Shown here one piece after another: positions 34,755 through 44,363 of a DNA stretch of 64,000 nucleotides. The DNA is from Myxococcales bacterium (GTDB lineage: Bacteria > Myxococcota_A > Polyangia > Polyangiales > Polyangiaceae): positions 1 to 64,000 of the forward strand of contig CAHJWM010000030.1 of the NCBI GenBank assembly GCA_903642325.1, read 5' to 3'. The position numbers were made by a program, and so were the translations under genes. The notes beneath the pieces were generated by a model. That model worked only from the letters and a program-made list of their open reading frames with translations, was not told the origin of the DNA and ran no database searches. Position 1 is the first letter of the stretch; the number at the start of each line of letters is the position of its first letter.

Positions 34755-37700
34755 ATGCTATCCGACCGATTGAGACTCATTGCGTTCGGCGCTTGGGGCG
34801 CTCTCACCTGTGGCTTGACGGCATGCGGCGACGCATCCAAATCCGGGGTGCCCGCCGCCCTTGCCAGTCCGCCCGGTGCGGCGCAATCGAACGCACCCAC
34901 CGTGCTCGCGGCGGCGCCTCTCGCTCGAGTGCTGTCACGCAACGCGCGTGGCAGTGCTCGCATGCTTGCTGGTGCGCGCGACCTCGCCGCCTCACCGCTC
35001 GCCATGAATGCGGAAGCGGCCGCTCGCTTGCACCTCGAGCGACACGCGAGCTTACTCGGCCTGAGCAAGGGCGTGATCGGCGAGGCCGTCCTCAGCGACG
35101 TGCACTCGCTCCCCGGGGGGGCCGGTGTATTCAGGTTCACGCAACGGGTGAACGGGGTCGAGGTTTTCGGTGGCCGAGCGAGCGTGGTACTCGACGGGTC
35201 ACGTCGACTGGTATCGATCGCCAACACGCTTTCACCCACCGACGGAAAGGGCCGCCTGGGCAGCGCGACTGCCTTCGCGAATGCGGTAGAAACCGCGCTG
35301 TCGCAGGCCTACTCGCTCATCGCGAAGACGCCGATCGCGGCGAGCGAGGTGCAGGACACCGGCCCGCGCGGGGAGGACGTTCACGGCTATAGCCTGTCGA
35401 CCGCAGCCGGCGCGATGCGCATCCTGGAAGCGACAGGCAAGCGGATTCTCTATCCGGAGGACGGCTCGCTAACGCCCGCCTATTATGTCGAGATCCTCGG
35501 TCGAGATCCGGGTACGGAAACCGATCGCGCCATGAGCTACGCCATCGATGCCAAGGATGGCCGTGTTCTCTATCAGGCGTCTCTGACGCAGAGCGAAGCC
35601 TTCGGCTACCGAGTCTGGGCCGACCCCACGGGCAATCATATTCCTACTGACGGTCCGTTCGTCGATTACACCCCGCACCCCACGGGAACTCTCACCAGCG
35701 CTCGCCCCACGTTCACCGCACCGAGCCTGATCACGATGGAAGGGTTCAACAAAAACCCAAGTGGAGTGGCGGACCCTTGGCTCGCTCCGACCGACACCAC
35801 CACCTTTGGCAATAACGTTCGCGCCTACTCCGATCGCAACGACGTCCTCAGCGACTCGGGTGCTCATCACAACGACGGCTACAATGCGGGGGTCGACATC
35901 CGCGCCGACGTGACCGGTTTCGAAATGTTCGACCGAACCTACGATGTCACGAAGGCCCCGAACGTCAGCACCGACCAGATCAAGGCCGCCGTCACCCAAA
36001 TCTTCTACGTGACGAACTGGCTGCACGACTATTGGTATGACTCGGGCTTCGACGAAAAATCCGGCGTCGCCCAGTTGTCGAACTACGGGAGAGGCGGCAA
36101 GGAGGGCGACCCTCTACGGGCGGAAGCGCAAGACGAAGCCGACAGCGGAGCCGCGAACAATGCAAATATGAGCACGTTTGCCGATGGCACGTCGCCGCGC
36201 ATGCAAATGTACGTGTGGAAGGGCAACCCGATGCGCGATGGCACCATCGACAACACCGTGGTTGCGCACGAATGGGGTCACTACCTGCACCACCGCCTCG
36301 TGCTGTGCGGCTCGCCGCAGTGCGGGGGGATGAGCGAGGGTTGGGCGGACTTCGATGCCCTCATGATGGTCATCAAAGACGGGGACAAGTTCGACGGGGG
36401 GCAGGTTTACCCGCTCGCGCAATATGCGACCTCCGCCCTCGGCAATTCGGTCAATTCTTCCTACTTCGGTATCCGTCGCGCACCGTATTCGACGGATCTC
36501 AGCAAGAACCCGTTTACCTTCAAGCACGTCCGCAAAGCGGCGACGCTGCCGGGCGGGGCGGCGCTTGCGCAATCCGCGGCCAACATGAGTGAAATTCACA
36601 ACGTGGGCGAGATCTGGGCGAGCGCGCTGTTCGAAGGCTACGTGAATCTCCTAGCCGTCGGCAAAGCCGCCAATCGAAGCTTCGACGACACCAAACGACG
36701 CATGGCCGACTATGTGGTTGCCGGCATGAAGGCGACCCCGACGGAGCCGACATTCGTCGAGCAGCGCGACGCTCTCTTGTCCGCCGTCCTTGCCACCGGT
36801 CGCGTCGATGACTTTAGCGCGCTCGCGCAGGGGTTCGCCAAGCGCGGGTTCGGCGTGGCCGCGGTTGCGCCGCCGGTCTCCTCGAGCACCCTGAACGAAT
36901 CGGTCGAGAACTTCGAGGCCAAGGGGAACCTCGCCTTCGTCGACGCCAGTGTCGACGATTCCACCCGTTCCTGCGATCACGACGGTTACCTCGACGCGTC
37001 AGAGGCCGGCAAGATCAACATTCGCGTGCGCAACGGCGGTTGGCTGACGCTCACGAAAACTCAGATCAGAGTCAGCTCGAGCGATCCCAAAGTCACGTTC
37101 GATGCCGGCGGCCTCGTCACGGTTCCGGCCATCGTCCCCTATCAGCTGATTCCGCTCAGCATTGGGGTCACGGCGGCGGACGTTGCGACGGGCCGGAGCA
37201 CGATTCCCATCACCATCACGCTCAGCGATCCCGACGCGGCCAATCCCACGTTGAATACGACGTTCTCGACGCTATTCAACGTAGACGACAACCCCGGCTT
37301 GACCGCGGTCGACGACGTGGAAAGTGAGCATCCAGCTTTTGTGCCGACGTCCGACTCGAAGTCACTGCCGGCCCCCTCCTGGTCGCGTACGGGCGACGGC
37401 GCGGCCGGGCACCTCTGGCACGGCGACGATGTCGGCACGACCAGCGACGAGACCTTGGTTTCACCCACTCTCACGGTCAGCACGACGGCCGCCTTCACGA
37501 TCGCTTTCAGCCATCGCTACGAGTTCGAATCGGGCCCGCCCGCTCCGGACAAACCAGATGTGTATTTCGACGGCGGCGTCATCGAGCTCTCCGACGATGA
37601 CGGGGCGAACTGGAAGGACATTTCGAGCTACGCAAACCCGTCCTATACGCGCACGGTCTACCTCAGCAACGACCAGGGACAGCCGAATACCAATCCGCTG

Positions 37701-38231
37701 GCGGGGCGGAAGGCCTTCGGCGGCCAATCCGCCAATTATCCGATGCTGGCCAACGTGTCGCTCGACCTCGGCATGCAGCTCGCTGGCAAGGCAGTCAAAA
37801 TACGCTTTCGCATCGGCACCGATCAAGGTTCCGGGGCGGCGGGCTGGGACATCGATAACATCGCATTCGGCGGCATCACCAATACGCCGTTCGCCGCCCT
37901 CGTCGATAACGCAGGCGCGACCTGCCCGGTGAAGGCTCCTCCGCCGACGGACGGAGGCGCGGGCGGCGGCGCAGGCAGCGGCGCGGGCAGTGGCGTGGGC
38001 AGTGGAGGGCAATCGAGCGGCGGAGCGACATCCGCCGCTGGGGTTGGCGGCAAAGCGCCGTCCGTGAGCGTCACCGGAGCACAAGCGGCCCCGGCCAACG
38101 CGGCAACACCGAGCAATAGCGGGTGCTCTTGCTCGACAGGCGTGACGATGCCAGTCAACCGCTTCGGCAGCGCCGTGGCGATGCTTGGCCTGCTCACGCT
38201 GGCCTCGCGTCGCCGCCGCATGTCGACGTGA
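34755..38231 (+). CDS. M36 (fungalysin-like) metallopeptidase with MYXO-CTERM-like tail
   Basis: 1158 residues. The N terminus has a lipoprotein-type signal (LTAC, Cys around 24), then a prodomain resembling FTP/PepSY (about 80-270). The zinc peptidase domain carries HEWGH at 505-509 with Glu506 as catalytic base, and a downstream GWADFDALM supplies the third ligand region. C-terminal beta domains bind or shape substrate. The end has a Gly/Ser linker, CSCS, a hydrophobic helix and an Arg cluster (SRRRR), typical of the MYXO-CTERM sorting signal. GGAG precedes the ATG. It is probably a surface-attached or released protease used in feeding on other bacteria or proteins. Confidence 0.92.
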   Translation: MLSDRLRLIAFGAWGALTCGLTACGDASKSGVPAALASPPGAAQSNAPTVLAAAPLARVLSRNARGSARMLAGARDLAASPLAMNAEAAARLHLERHASLLGLSKGVIGEAVLSDVHSLPGGAGVFRFTQRVNGVEVFGGRASVVLDGSRRLVSIANTLSPTDGKGRLGSATAFANAVETALSQAYSLIAKTPIAASEVQDTGPRGEDVHGYSLSTAAGAMRILEATGKRILYPEDGSLTPAYYVEILGRDPGTETDRAMSYAIDAKDGRVLYQASLTQSEAFGYRVWADPTGNHIPTDGPFVDYTPHPTGTLTSARPTFTAPSLITMEGFNKNPSGVADPWLAPTDTTTFGNNVRAYSDRNDVLSDSGAHHNDGYNAGVDIRADVTGFEMFDRTYDVTKAPNVSTDQIKAAVTQIFYVTNWLHDYWYDSGFDEKSGVAQLSNYGRGGKEGDPLRAEAQDEADSGAANNANMSTFADGTSPRMQMYVWKGNPMRDGTIDNTVVAHEWGHYLHHRLVLCGSPQCGGMSEGWADFDALMMVIKDGDKFDGGQVYPLAQYATSALGNSVNSSYFGIRRAPYSTDLSKNPFTFKHVRKAATLPGGAALAQSAANMSEIHNVGEIWASALFEGYVNLLAVGKAANRSFDDTKRRMADYVVAGMKATPTEPTFVEQRDALLSAVLATGRVDDFSALAQGFAKRGFGVAAVAPPVSSSTLNESVENFEAKGNLAFVDASVDDSTRSCDHDGYLDASEAGKINIRVRNGGWLTLTKTQIRVSSSDPKVTFDAGGLVTVPAIVPYQLIPLSIGVTAADVATGRSTIPITITLSDPDAANPTLNTTFSTLFNVDDNPGLTAVDDVESEHPAFVPTSDSKSLPAPSWSRTGDGAAGHLWHGDDVGTTSDETLVSPTLTVSTTAAFTIAFSHRYEFESGPPAPDKPDVYFDGGVIELSDDDGANWKDISSYANPSYTRTVYLSNDQGQPNTNPLAGRKAFGGQSANYPMLANVSLDLGMQLAGKAVKIRFRIGTDQGSGAAGWDIDNIAFGGITNTPFAALVDNAGATCPVKAPPPTDGGAGGGAGSGAGSGVGSGGQSSGGATSAAGVGGKAPSVSVTGAQAAPANAATPSNSGCSCSTGVTMPVNRFGSAVAMLGLLTLASRRRRMST

Positions 38232-38369
38232 GCACTCGAGCACCATCTCGCCACTCAAGCGCACGCCGATCATCCCGCGATCGGCTCGCTCTTGCAAAAT
38301 ACAGCTCGCGGTCAAATGTTGCGACTCGTGGCCACTTGCGATCCGCGAGATCGGCCGAAGGTTGGAGCC

Positions 38370-39203
38370 ATGTTGCCAAAAGTCTGGTTTATCACGGGCA
38401 CCTCACGCGGGTTCGGGCTGGAGTGGGCGACGGCCGCGCTCGAACGCGGCGACAAAGTCGTGGCCACGGCCCGCAAGCTCGACCCGCTACGGAAGCTCGC
38501 GGACAAGTATTCGAGCACGTTGCTGCCCCTCGAGCTCGACGTCACGAACCGGGAAGCGGTGGTTTCCGCGGTGGACCAGGGGTACGAGCACTTCGGGCAG
38601 CTGGACGTGGTGATCAACAATGCGGGCTACGGCCTGTTCGGTATGGTCGAAGAGGTGAGCGAAGCGCAAGCGCGCGCACAAATGGAGACCAACTTTTTTG
38701 GCGCGCTGTGGGTCACTCAGGCGGCGCTGCCCCACCTCCGCGCGCAAAAAAGCGGCCACATCATTCAGGTGTCTTCCATCGGGGGAATCACGGCGTTCCC
38801 GCTCGTCTCCATGTATCACGCGTCCAAGTGGGCGCTCGAAGGTCTGTCGCAGTCGCTCGCGCAAGAAGTGCGCGGGTTCGGCATTAGCGTCACCCTGATC
38901 GAGCCGGGCGGCTTCGCGACGGACTGGGGCGGGTCTTCCGCAGCACATGCGGACGCACTGCCGGCGTATGACGCACTGAAAAAAGAGGTCGCCGAGCAAC
39001 GCAAAAAGCGTTGGCAACCCGGAGATCCGGCGGCAACCCGCAGCGCCCTCCTCAAAATCGTCGACGCCGAGCATCCCCCGCTCCGCGTTTTCTTCGGAGA
39101 TGCGCCGCTCGCCATGGCCAAAGCAGATTACGCGTCGCGCATTGCGCTCTGGGAAGAGTGGAATGCCGTCGCTATCGAGGCGCACGGAACGAAGGCGCCC
39201 TGA
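38370..39203 (+). CDS. Short-chain dehydrogenase/reductase
   Basis: Classical SDR of 277 residues with the NAD(P)-binding TGTSRGFG motif at 10-17, NNAG, catalytic Ser in VSSIGG, and YHASK with Tyr and Lys. The start chosen is the ATG at 38370, preceded by GAAGG/GGAG; an upstream in-frame start at 38292 adds residues with no family match. It lies ~140 bp after the peptidase gene and is probably independent. The substrate is unknown. Confidence 0.9.
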   Translation: MLPKVWFITGTSRGFGLEWATAALERGDKVVATARKLDPLRKLADKYSSTLLPLELDVTNREAVVSAVDQGYEHFGQLDVVINNAGYGLFGMVEEVSEAQARAQMETNFFGALWVTQAALPHLRAQKSGHIIQVSSIGGITAFPLVSMYHASKWALEGLSQSLAQEVRGFGISVTLIEPGGFATDWGGSSAAHADALPAYDALKKEVAEQRKKRWQPGDPAATRSALLKIVDAEHPPLRVFFGDAPLAMAKADYASRIALWEEWNAVAIEAHGTKAP

Positions 39204-39417
39204 GCCTGCCTGAACGTGCGGGCGCGTCGCCAGTGCAGTGTCGCGCGAAAGTAGCCGAGGCTCGAACAGTGAACGCTCGCTCTTGGAATGGGCGTGTGCC
39301 CTATCCGTCCGGCGTGGGGCGTCGTTTCTTGCGCTCTGTGAAGAGTGGAACGCCGTCGTTATGGAAGCGAGACGGACGACTGCAGCTCGAATCTCTCGAA
39401 AATGCCGACGCAGCGAC

Positions 39418-40488
39418 TCAGGGCTTCGGCACTGGCCGCGTGTCGTTCACGAAGCGCAAAGTGAAACGGTCGCTCTCGCCGATTGCCGCGTATTTGGCGC
39501 GGTCTTGGTCGCCTAGGCGATAAGTGGGCGGCAGGGTCCACACCCCGTCCGGGTAATCTTTTGTATCCTTCGGGTTCGCGTTGACCTCCGACTTGGCGCT
39601 GAGGGTGAAGCCCGCTGCCTCGACCTTCTCGATCGCCCAGGCTTCGGGGACGTAGCCGAGCTTGGAGGTGCGAGTCACGTCCGCGCTCACTGCCGCACGG
39701 TGGTCGACGATGCCTAATACGCCGTGCGGCTTGAGCGCGTGCTTGAACGCAGCAAGCCAGGCGTCGAGCGTGCCGTCGTTGACCAGGTTGTGGAGCTCGC
39801 GAATGACGAGCACGGTGTCCAGTGTGCCGTCGAGCGGCAAGCTCGGGCTTCGAGGGTCGAACCGCAACGGCTCGACCTTGCCGTAGAGTTCGGGCGAAGT
39901 GTCGAGCAGGAGCTTCACGCGATAGCCGGACAGCGAGTGCTCGTTCGGCGGCCCGTTCGGGTCGTCGCTAGTGACGAAGAGCTTGCCGCGCGTCGCCAGT
40001 AGAGGCGCCAGCAGCTCGGTGTACCACCCGCCGCCGGGGCTATATTCGAGCACGTGCGAGGCCGGTTCCACGCCGAAAAATCCGAGCGTCTCGCGCGGGT
40101 GCCGGTACTTGTCTCGCTCGGCGTTGCCGGGTTGACGATGTGCGCTCGCGAGAAGCACTTTAAGCGCCGCACTCAGCGAAGGGTAGCTGGCCTCAGCCAG
40201 GCGCTTGGCCGCGGCATGCAGCTCGGGCGTCCAGCGCGCGACTTCCGCTCGATGATCCACGTCGGCCTTGACCCGCGCCTTTTCCGCACGCTCCGCCTCA
40301 CTGGGCGCCTTGCCGCGCTCGGCCGTGAGCGCGGTTGCTGCGCTCGCTAGCGGCGGTTCTGCGCTGGGTGCGGAGGCAACCAGCGCCGGGCCCGCGCGGC
40401 TCGCAACGGGCTCGGCGGCGGGTTTCGAGCCGCACCCGAACCCGAACGCAGGCAGCAAGGCGATGATAGGCGCAACGCCGAGCCTCAT
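39418..40488 (-). CDS. Exported lipoprotein with methyltransferase-like fold
   Basis: About 356 residues. The N terminus (MRLGVAPIIALLPAFGFGCG) has a lipoprotein signal with Cys19. A Lys/Glu/Ala-rich helical segment follows, then a Rossmann-like domain with HVLEYSPGGGWYTELLAP in the position of motif I of class I methyltransferases, TLDTVLVIRELHNL, and a C-terminal strand region. Exported proteins of this kind are known and are annotated as SAM-dependent methyltransferases, although SAM is not expected outside the cytoplasm. The ATG at 40488 is chosen because it begins the signal peptide; a longer frame to 40644 has no such feature. Confidence 0.75.
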   Translation of the reverse strand: MRLGVAPIIALLPAFGFGCGSKPAAEPVASRAGPALVASAPSAEPPLASAATALTAERGKAPSEAERAEKARVKADVDHRAEVARWTPELHAAAKRLAEASYPSLSAALKVLLASAHRQPGNAERDKYRHPRETLGFFGVEPASHVLEYSPGGGWYTELLAPLLATRGKLFVTSDDPNGPPNEHSLSGYRVKLLLDTSPELYGKVEPLRFDPRSPSLPLDGTLDTVLVIRELHNLVNDGTLDAWLAAFKHALKPHGVLGIVDHRAAVSADVTRTSKLGYVPEAWAIEKVEAAGFTLSAKSEVNANPKDTKDYPDGVWTLPPTYRLGDQDRAKYAAIGESDRFTLRFVNDTRPVPKP

Positions 40489-41000
40489 CGGCCTGTGTCT
40501 AACAGAATAGACGCGGATGCACAAGCAGAGCAAGGCCCGCGGGGGCACGCGCGCTTTTAGTAAACGCGTGACCACATTCGAGCGTCGTCGGGGCGCGATG
40601 CGCGTGTGGATCGTGCCGAGCGCGTCACGCCGAGCGCCGCCCACGCTTCGCTAGAGTCAGGGGGGAATTGTTGTGATGGTCGCACGACACGACAGAGCTC
40701 GGCGCAGCCTTCGGCGTCCTTGCCGCATCCGCCGCGACGTAGCCCCGCGGCCGACCCTGCGCCGCTGATCACGTCAGGCGGGGGTCGCGCGCGACGCCGA
40801 AGGCAGGGCGCATCTCGACCGTGCCGCGTGATCATCAATCAAACAGGAGCTGAGGTTGCTGCGCAGCATCTTCGTAGATGCGGTGAGAGCGGTCGGGCGC
40901 GCGAGCGCGAGCGGGCCATCGCGGCCGTGACAGCATGGACGCGCAGGGCTGGTGCGGCCAAATTGGCGAACGCTCCTGCGGCTAGGCAGCCGGCGGCATT
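40489..41000. other. Intergenic region
   Basis: About 510 bp between divergent genes. Only GC-rich overlapping open frames with no family resemblance are present. Nothing else was seen. Confidence 0.45.
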
Positions 41001-42433
41001 GTGGGCATCATGGCGCTCGATGGGGCCGGCACTTTCTTGCTAACCATGTTCGCCGCACAGAAGACGAAGCGAGTTGCACAGCGCAGGAGTGCGCCGGACT
41101 CGAAGCCGCGCGTGCGCGGCTCGACCGCTTGGAAGAGTTGGGCCGCGTTGGCCGCGGCCAGCCTGATTGGCGGCTGCGCTAGACCGAGCTCAGAGGGGGG
41201 CGCGCATTCACCGCCCGCCCCGACGGTCGACGAGGACACCCAGCGCGGCCGCGACTTCATGGCGGCCCTCGTCAGCGACTCAGCGGAGGCGGCCGAGCGA
41301 GATTTCGATTCACGAATGCGCACGGCGCTTCCTTATTCAGCGCTGCGCGCGAGCTGGCACGGTCTGCAGAAAAAGTACGGCGCTTTCTCGTCCTGGCGGC
41401 TCGCCAAGCGTGATCACTTGTACGATAAGGACCGCTTGACGCTCGAGGTGCACTTCGAGCAGGGCCTGCTGGACGAGCTCCTCGTCTTCAGCGCGAATCA
41501 CGAAATCGTCGGCTTGTTTTTTTCTGCGCCCCGCTCGCCCCTTGCGGCGGCGCCGACGCTAAGCGCCACTCAGGCAAATCAGATTGAGGTCAGTGTTGGC
41601 CCACTCGCGCTGCGCGGTACCCTGGTCGTGCCGCCAAGCGCAAGCGGAGCTCCGGTGCCGGGCGTCGTGTTCGTCGCCGGGTCCGGCCCGAGTGACCGCG
41701 ACGAGACCGTGCTTGGCGTGCAGCCGTCCGCGATTTAGCTCTCGGCCTAGCTCGGCTAGGCATTGCCTCGCTTCGCTTCGACAAGCGCACGTTCGCGCAT
41801 CCGGAATCGTTCAGAGGCGGCTCGGTCAGCGTCGAATCCGAGACGATCGAAGACGCAATCGCGGCGGTTCGAGTGCTGCGAGCGCGCCCTGAAGTGGATG
41901 GGCAGCGGCTCGTCGTGCTTGGCCACAGCCTAGGCGCCCTATTAGCCCCCGAGATCGCCGCGCGCGCCGGTGGGGTGAGCGCGCTCGTGCTCCTTGCCGC
42001 GCCCGGACGCCCCCTTCCCGACCTGTTTCTGGAGCAACTGCGCGCGCGCAATGCCATGCCCGGCGAGTTGACTGCGCTCGCAGCGAAGGTGCGTGCACTG
42101 CCGACTCTGTCGCCGACGGAGCCTGTCCTGGGCGTCCCTGCCGCCTACTGGCAGGACCTCGCGAAACGGGACGAATTCGCCGCCGCGCGTGCCCTCGGCC
42201 GCCCCGTGCTCCTCCTACGCGGGACGAACGACCAGCAAGTTGCCGCGATTGACCAGGAACGCTGGGTCAGTGAGCTGACTCATCACGTGCCCCTCGAGAG
42301 CGCCACGCTCCCCGGCCTCGATCACCTATTCGTACAAGGCGGTATGCCGGCTCCAACAGAGCCACACGTCTCGCAAGACGTCGTCGAGCGCATCGCCGCG
42401 TTCATGAGCTCACTGAATCCGCACAAGCCATGA
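41001..42433 (+). pseudogene. DUF3887-alpha/beta hydrolase lipoprotein, split by a one-base frameshift
   Basis: The first part (to the stop at 41736-41738) holds a lipoprotein-like signal (SLIGGC), a DUF3887-like domain, and the start of an alpha/beta hydrolase with FVAGSGPSDRDETV. The second frame continues exactly where the family sequence expects (DLALGLARLGIASLRFDKRT) through the nucleophile elbow GHSLGA to GLDHLFV with the catalytic His. Restoring one base near 41728-41731 would rejoin CAG-CCG-TTC-CGC-GAT, giving the family motif PFRDLA. So the gene is either freshly broken or carries a sequencing error. The exact start is unclear: ATG at 41001, 41010 or 41046, or a GTG near 41111 just before the signal. 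Confidence 0.8.
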
Positions 42434-42621
42434 CAGCGCGTGCGGCCCGCCGGTTACGCCGCGGCGCGGCCGGCGCGCTCGCAAGCGGCGCGCCAGCTTA
42501 TCTTACGCGGGTACGGGGCAGGTGGGAGGAGTCACGACCACCAACCTGCAGGCCGGGCTCGCGCGCTCGCCAGGGCCGTCCGCGCCAGTGCTCGCCGCAG
42601 GCCAAGCGCTCGATGCCAAGG

Positions 42622-43395
42622 TTATTCGGTCGCGAGCGTGGTTTGGATCCAGTTGCCGGCAAACGCGGCCACTTCCTCCCAGCCTGGCTCTCCACAGATG
42701 AAATGCGCGCGGTTCGGAAATTCCTTGAAGCTCACGATGCTATTTTTATCGGAGTAACCCTGGGCGTTCTTGGCGATCAACTCCGGGGGAACGATTTGAT
42801 CTTTCTCGCCGGCGATGAAGAGCAGCGGCGGATGCGGCAACTCGAGATCCACTTTACCGTCCTCCATCATGCAGTCACGCAGCACGTTGCGGCTGTCATG
42901 GGTTGCGGTACGCTCGTACGCTGCGTTCGAGGATTCGACCGGCATGGTATTGGCGAAGCTCGCGTGAAACCCTTCTGCGGTCATCAGAAACGGATCGTTG
43001 CCGGCTATTGGATTGGCAATCGACATGCTGTTTTTGAAGAACCCCCAATCGAACGCCAGCATGCGGTTCGGAGCGACGGAGCTGATGCACACGCCGGCGC
43101 TGAGCAGCTGCATGCGCGCGAGCTCTTGGACGATGAGGCCACCCACTGAGTGCCCAACGACCACCGGCTTTTCTGAAAACGCGCGCACGAAGGTCGCAAA
43201 TTCATCGACCAGCGTTCGCAGGTGCAACGCGCCGAGCCCTTCCGGAATGTTGCGGCGGAGCTCCGCTGGCTCCCCTTCGTGATACGGCCAAGAGGGCGCG
43301 CTCGTCACGAAGCCGAGCCCTTCGAAGTACGTTTGCCACGAGGCCCAGCTCTTGGAGTTTTGAAACATTCCGTGAATGAAAACGACGTTGGTCAT
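42622..43395 (-). CDS. Alpha/beta fold hydrolase
   Basis: 257 residues with VVFIHGMFQNSKSW (oxyanion strand), nucleophile elbow GHSVGG (Ser83), an Asp in AGEKDQIVPP and a His in NRAHFICGE. Between residues ~105 and 190 is a helical cap. It has no signal peptide. GGAAGAGG lies a few bases before the ATG. The overall pattern is of the esterase/haloperoxidase-like group, with unknown substrate. Confidence 0.88.
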   Translation of the reverse strand: MTNVVFIHGMFQNSKSWASWQTYFEGLGFVTSAPSWPYHEGEPAELRRNIPEGLGALHLRTLVDEFATFVRAFSEKPVVVGHSVGGLIVQELARMQLLSAGVCISSVAPNRMLAFDWGFFKNSMSIANPIAGNDPFLMTAEGFHASFANTMPVESSNAAYERTATHDSRNVLRDCMMEDGKVDLELPHPPLLFIAGEKDQIVPPELIAKNAQGYSDKNSIVSFKEFPNRAHFICGEPGWEEVAAFAGNWIQTTLATE

Positions 43396-43687
43396 TGGGT
43401 CCTCTTCCTAAGGTTGGCAGGCGTTTTGCTCCCTTTTCCGCAGTTGCGGAGGGGAAGTCGAAACATGACGGGGCCAGGTCGTGAGGCAAGTGCGCGGCGT
43501 CTCCCAGAGCGATTGAAAACGTCGTTGCCACCGTGCAAACGCGCGAGCTAGAATACGAAGGGAGTGGCGTAATAGCGCTGTATTCAGCGGGCGCCTTCGC
43601 CGACGGCAAAAGCGTCTCAGCTGGATGCTGTCCACCGACCGGGCCGGTTGCGCGTGTGCCAGCGCCTCACGCGCGGCAAACGCGTCG

Positions 43688-44179
43688 TCAAATTTCGTTC
43701 GCCACGAGAAGCGCCTGGAGCAATGCCTTCAACTCGACCTCGAATGCCGGCCCACGGACGATTGGCTCACCGCCGACAATCGTCGCGCTGACCGCGCCGA
43801 GCGTGTCGCACAAGGCCTTTAGTCCACGGCGGCCCCGCTCGCGGTGACTCACGGAGGCCGTGACCGCGACGATTTTTCGTTCGAGCTCGCCAGAGCCGAT
43901 CGCCCAGTCAATGCCATTTTTGAGGCTGCCCGGCAGGCTGTGTCCATACTCCGGCGAGGCGATGAGGAGTCGCTCGCTTCTGGCTAATGCGCGGCGCCAC
44001 TCCTGCACCGGCACCGGCGCCTCATTCGTCTCGAGGTCGGGATTGAAGTGCGGAAGCGCGCGCAAACCATCGAAGATGACCATCTCCATCCCGAGCGGCG
44101 AAAGCTTCACCGCCCTCTGCAACAGGTGGAGATTGGCTGACCCCGCTTGCAGACTGCCGCTGATCGCTAAAACAAGCAC
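43688..44179 (-). CDS. NAD(P)H-dependent FMN reductase family protein
   Basis: About 163 residues with a flavodoxin-like fold: LAISGSLQAGSAN (FMN phosphate loop), ASPEYGHSLPGSLKNGIDWA (flavin-binding, typical of NADPH-dependent FMN reductase/YieF-type proteins), and VTASVSHRERG. The GTG at 44179, with AAGG eight bases upstream, is chosen; a much longer frame to 44344 has a non-homologous basic N terminus. It may reduce quinones, flavins or metals such as chromate; the substrate is not defined. Confidence 0.8.
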   Translation of the reverse strand: MLVLAISGSLQAGSANLHLLQRAVKLSPLGMEMVIFDGLRALPHFNPDLETNEAPVPVQEWRRALARSERLLIASPEYGHSLPGSLKNGIDWAIGSGELERKIVAVTASVSHRERGRRGLKALCDTLGAVSATIVGGEPIVRGPAFEVELKALLQALLVANEI

Positions 44180-44363
44180 GAAAGCCGCCTTATCTTGCGC
44201 GCCTGGCCCGGCTCCGGGGCAGCCTGATCGCCGTTTCTCATGCTCATGATTGTAACATCCGCGTGAGCGTCGGGGCTCCGCTCGATCGACACGACCGGCA
44301 AGCGCGCCGTGCAGCCCTTGCCGCGAGCGCTTAGCTCGCTGCAAATGCGTTCCGGAACGGATT

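Noticed and set aside
37461-38315. 284-codon minus-strand open frame
   Set aside because: Antisense to the C-terminal part of the M36 peptidase; low-complexity translation.
40606-41043. 145-codon plus-strand open frame
   Set aside because: No SD, no domain, and biased Arg/Ala/Ser composition; treated as non-coding.
43396-43687. Possible small gene between hydrolase and flavin reductase
   Set aside because: Short frames on both strands lack SD and family resemblance.
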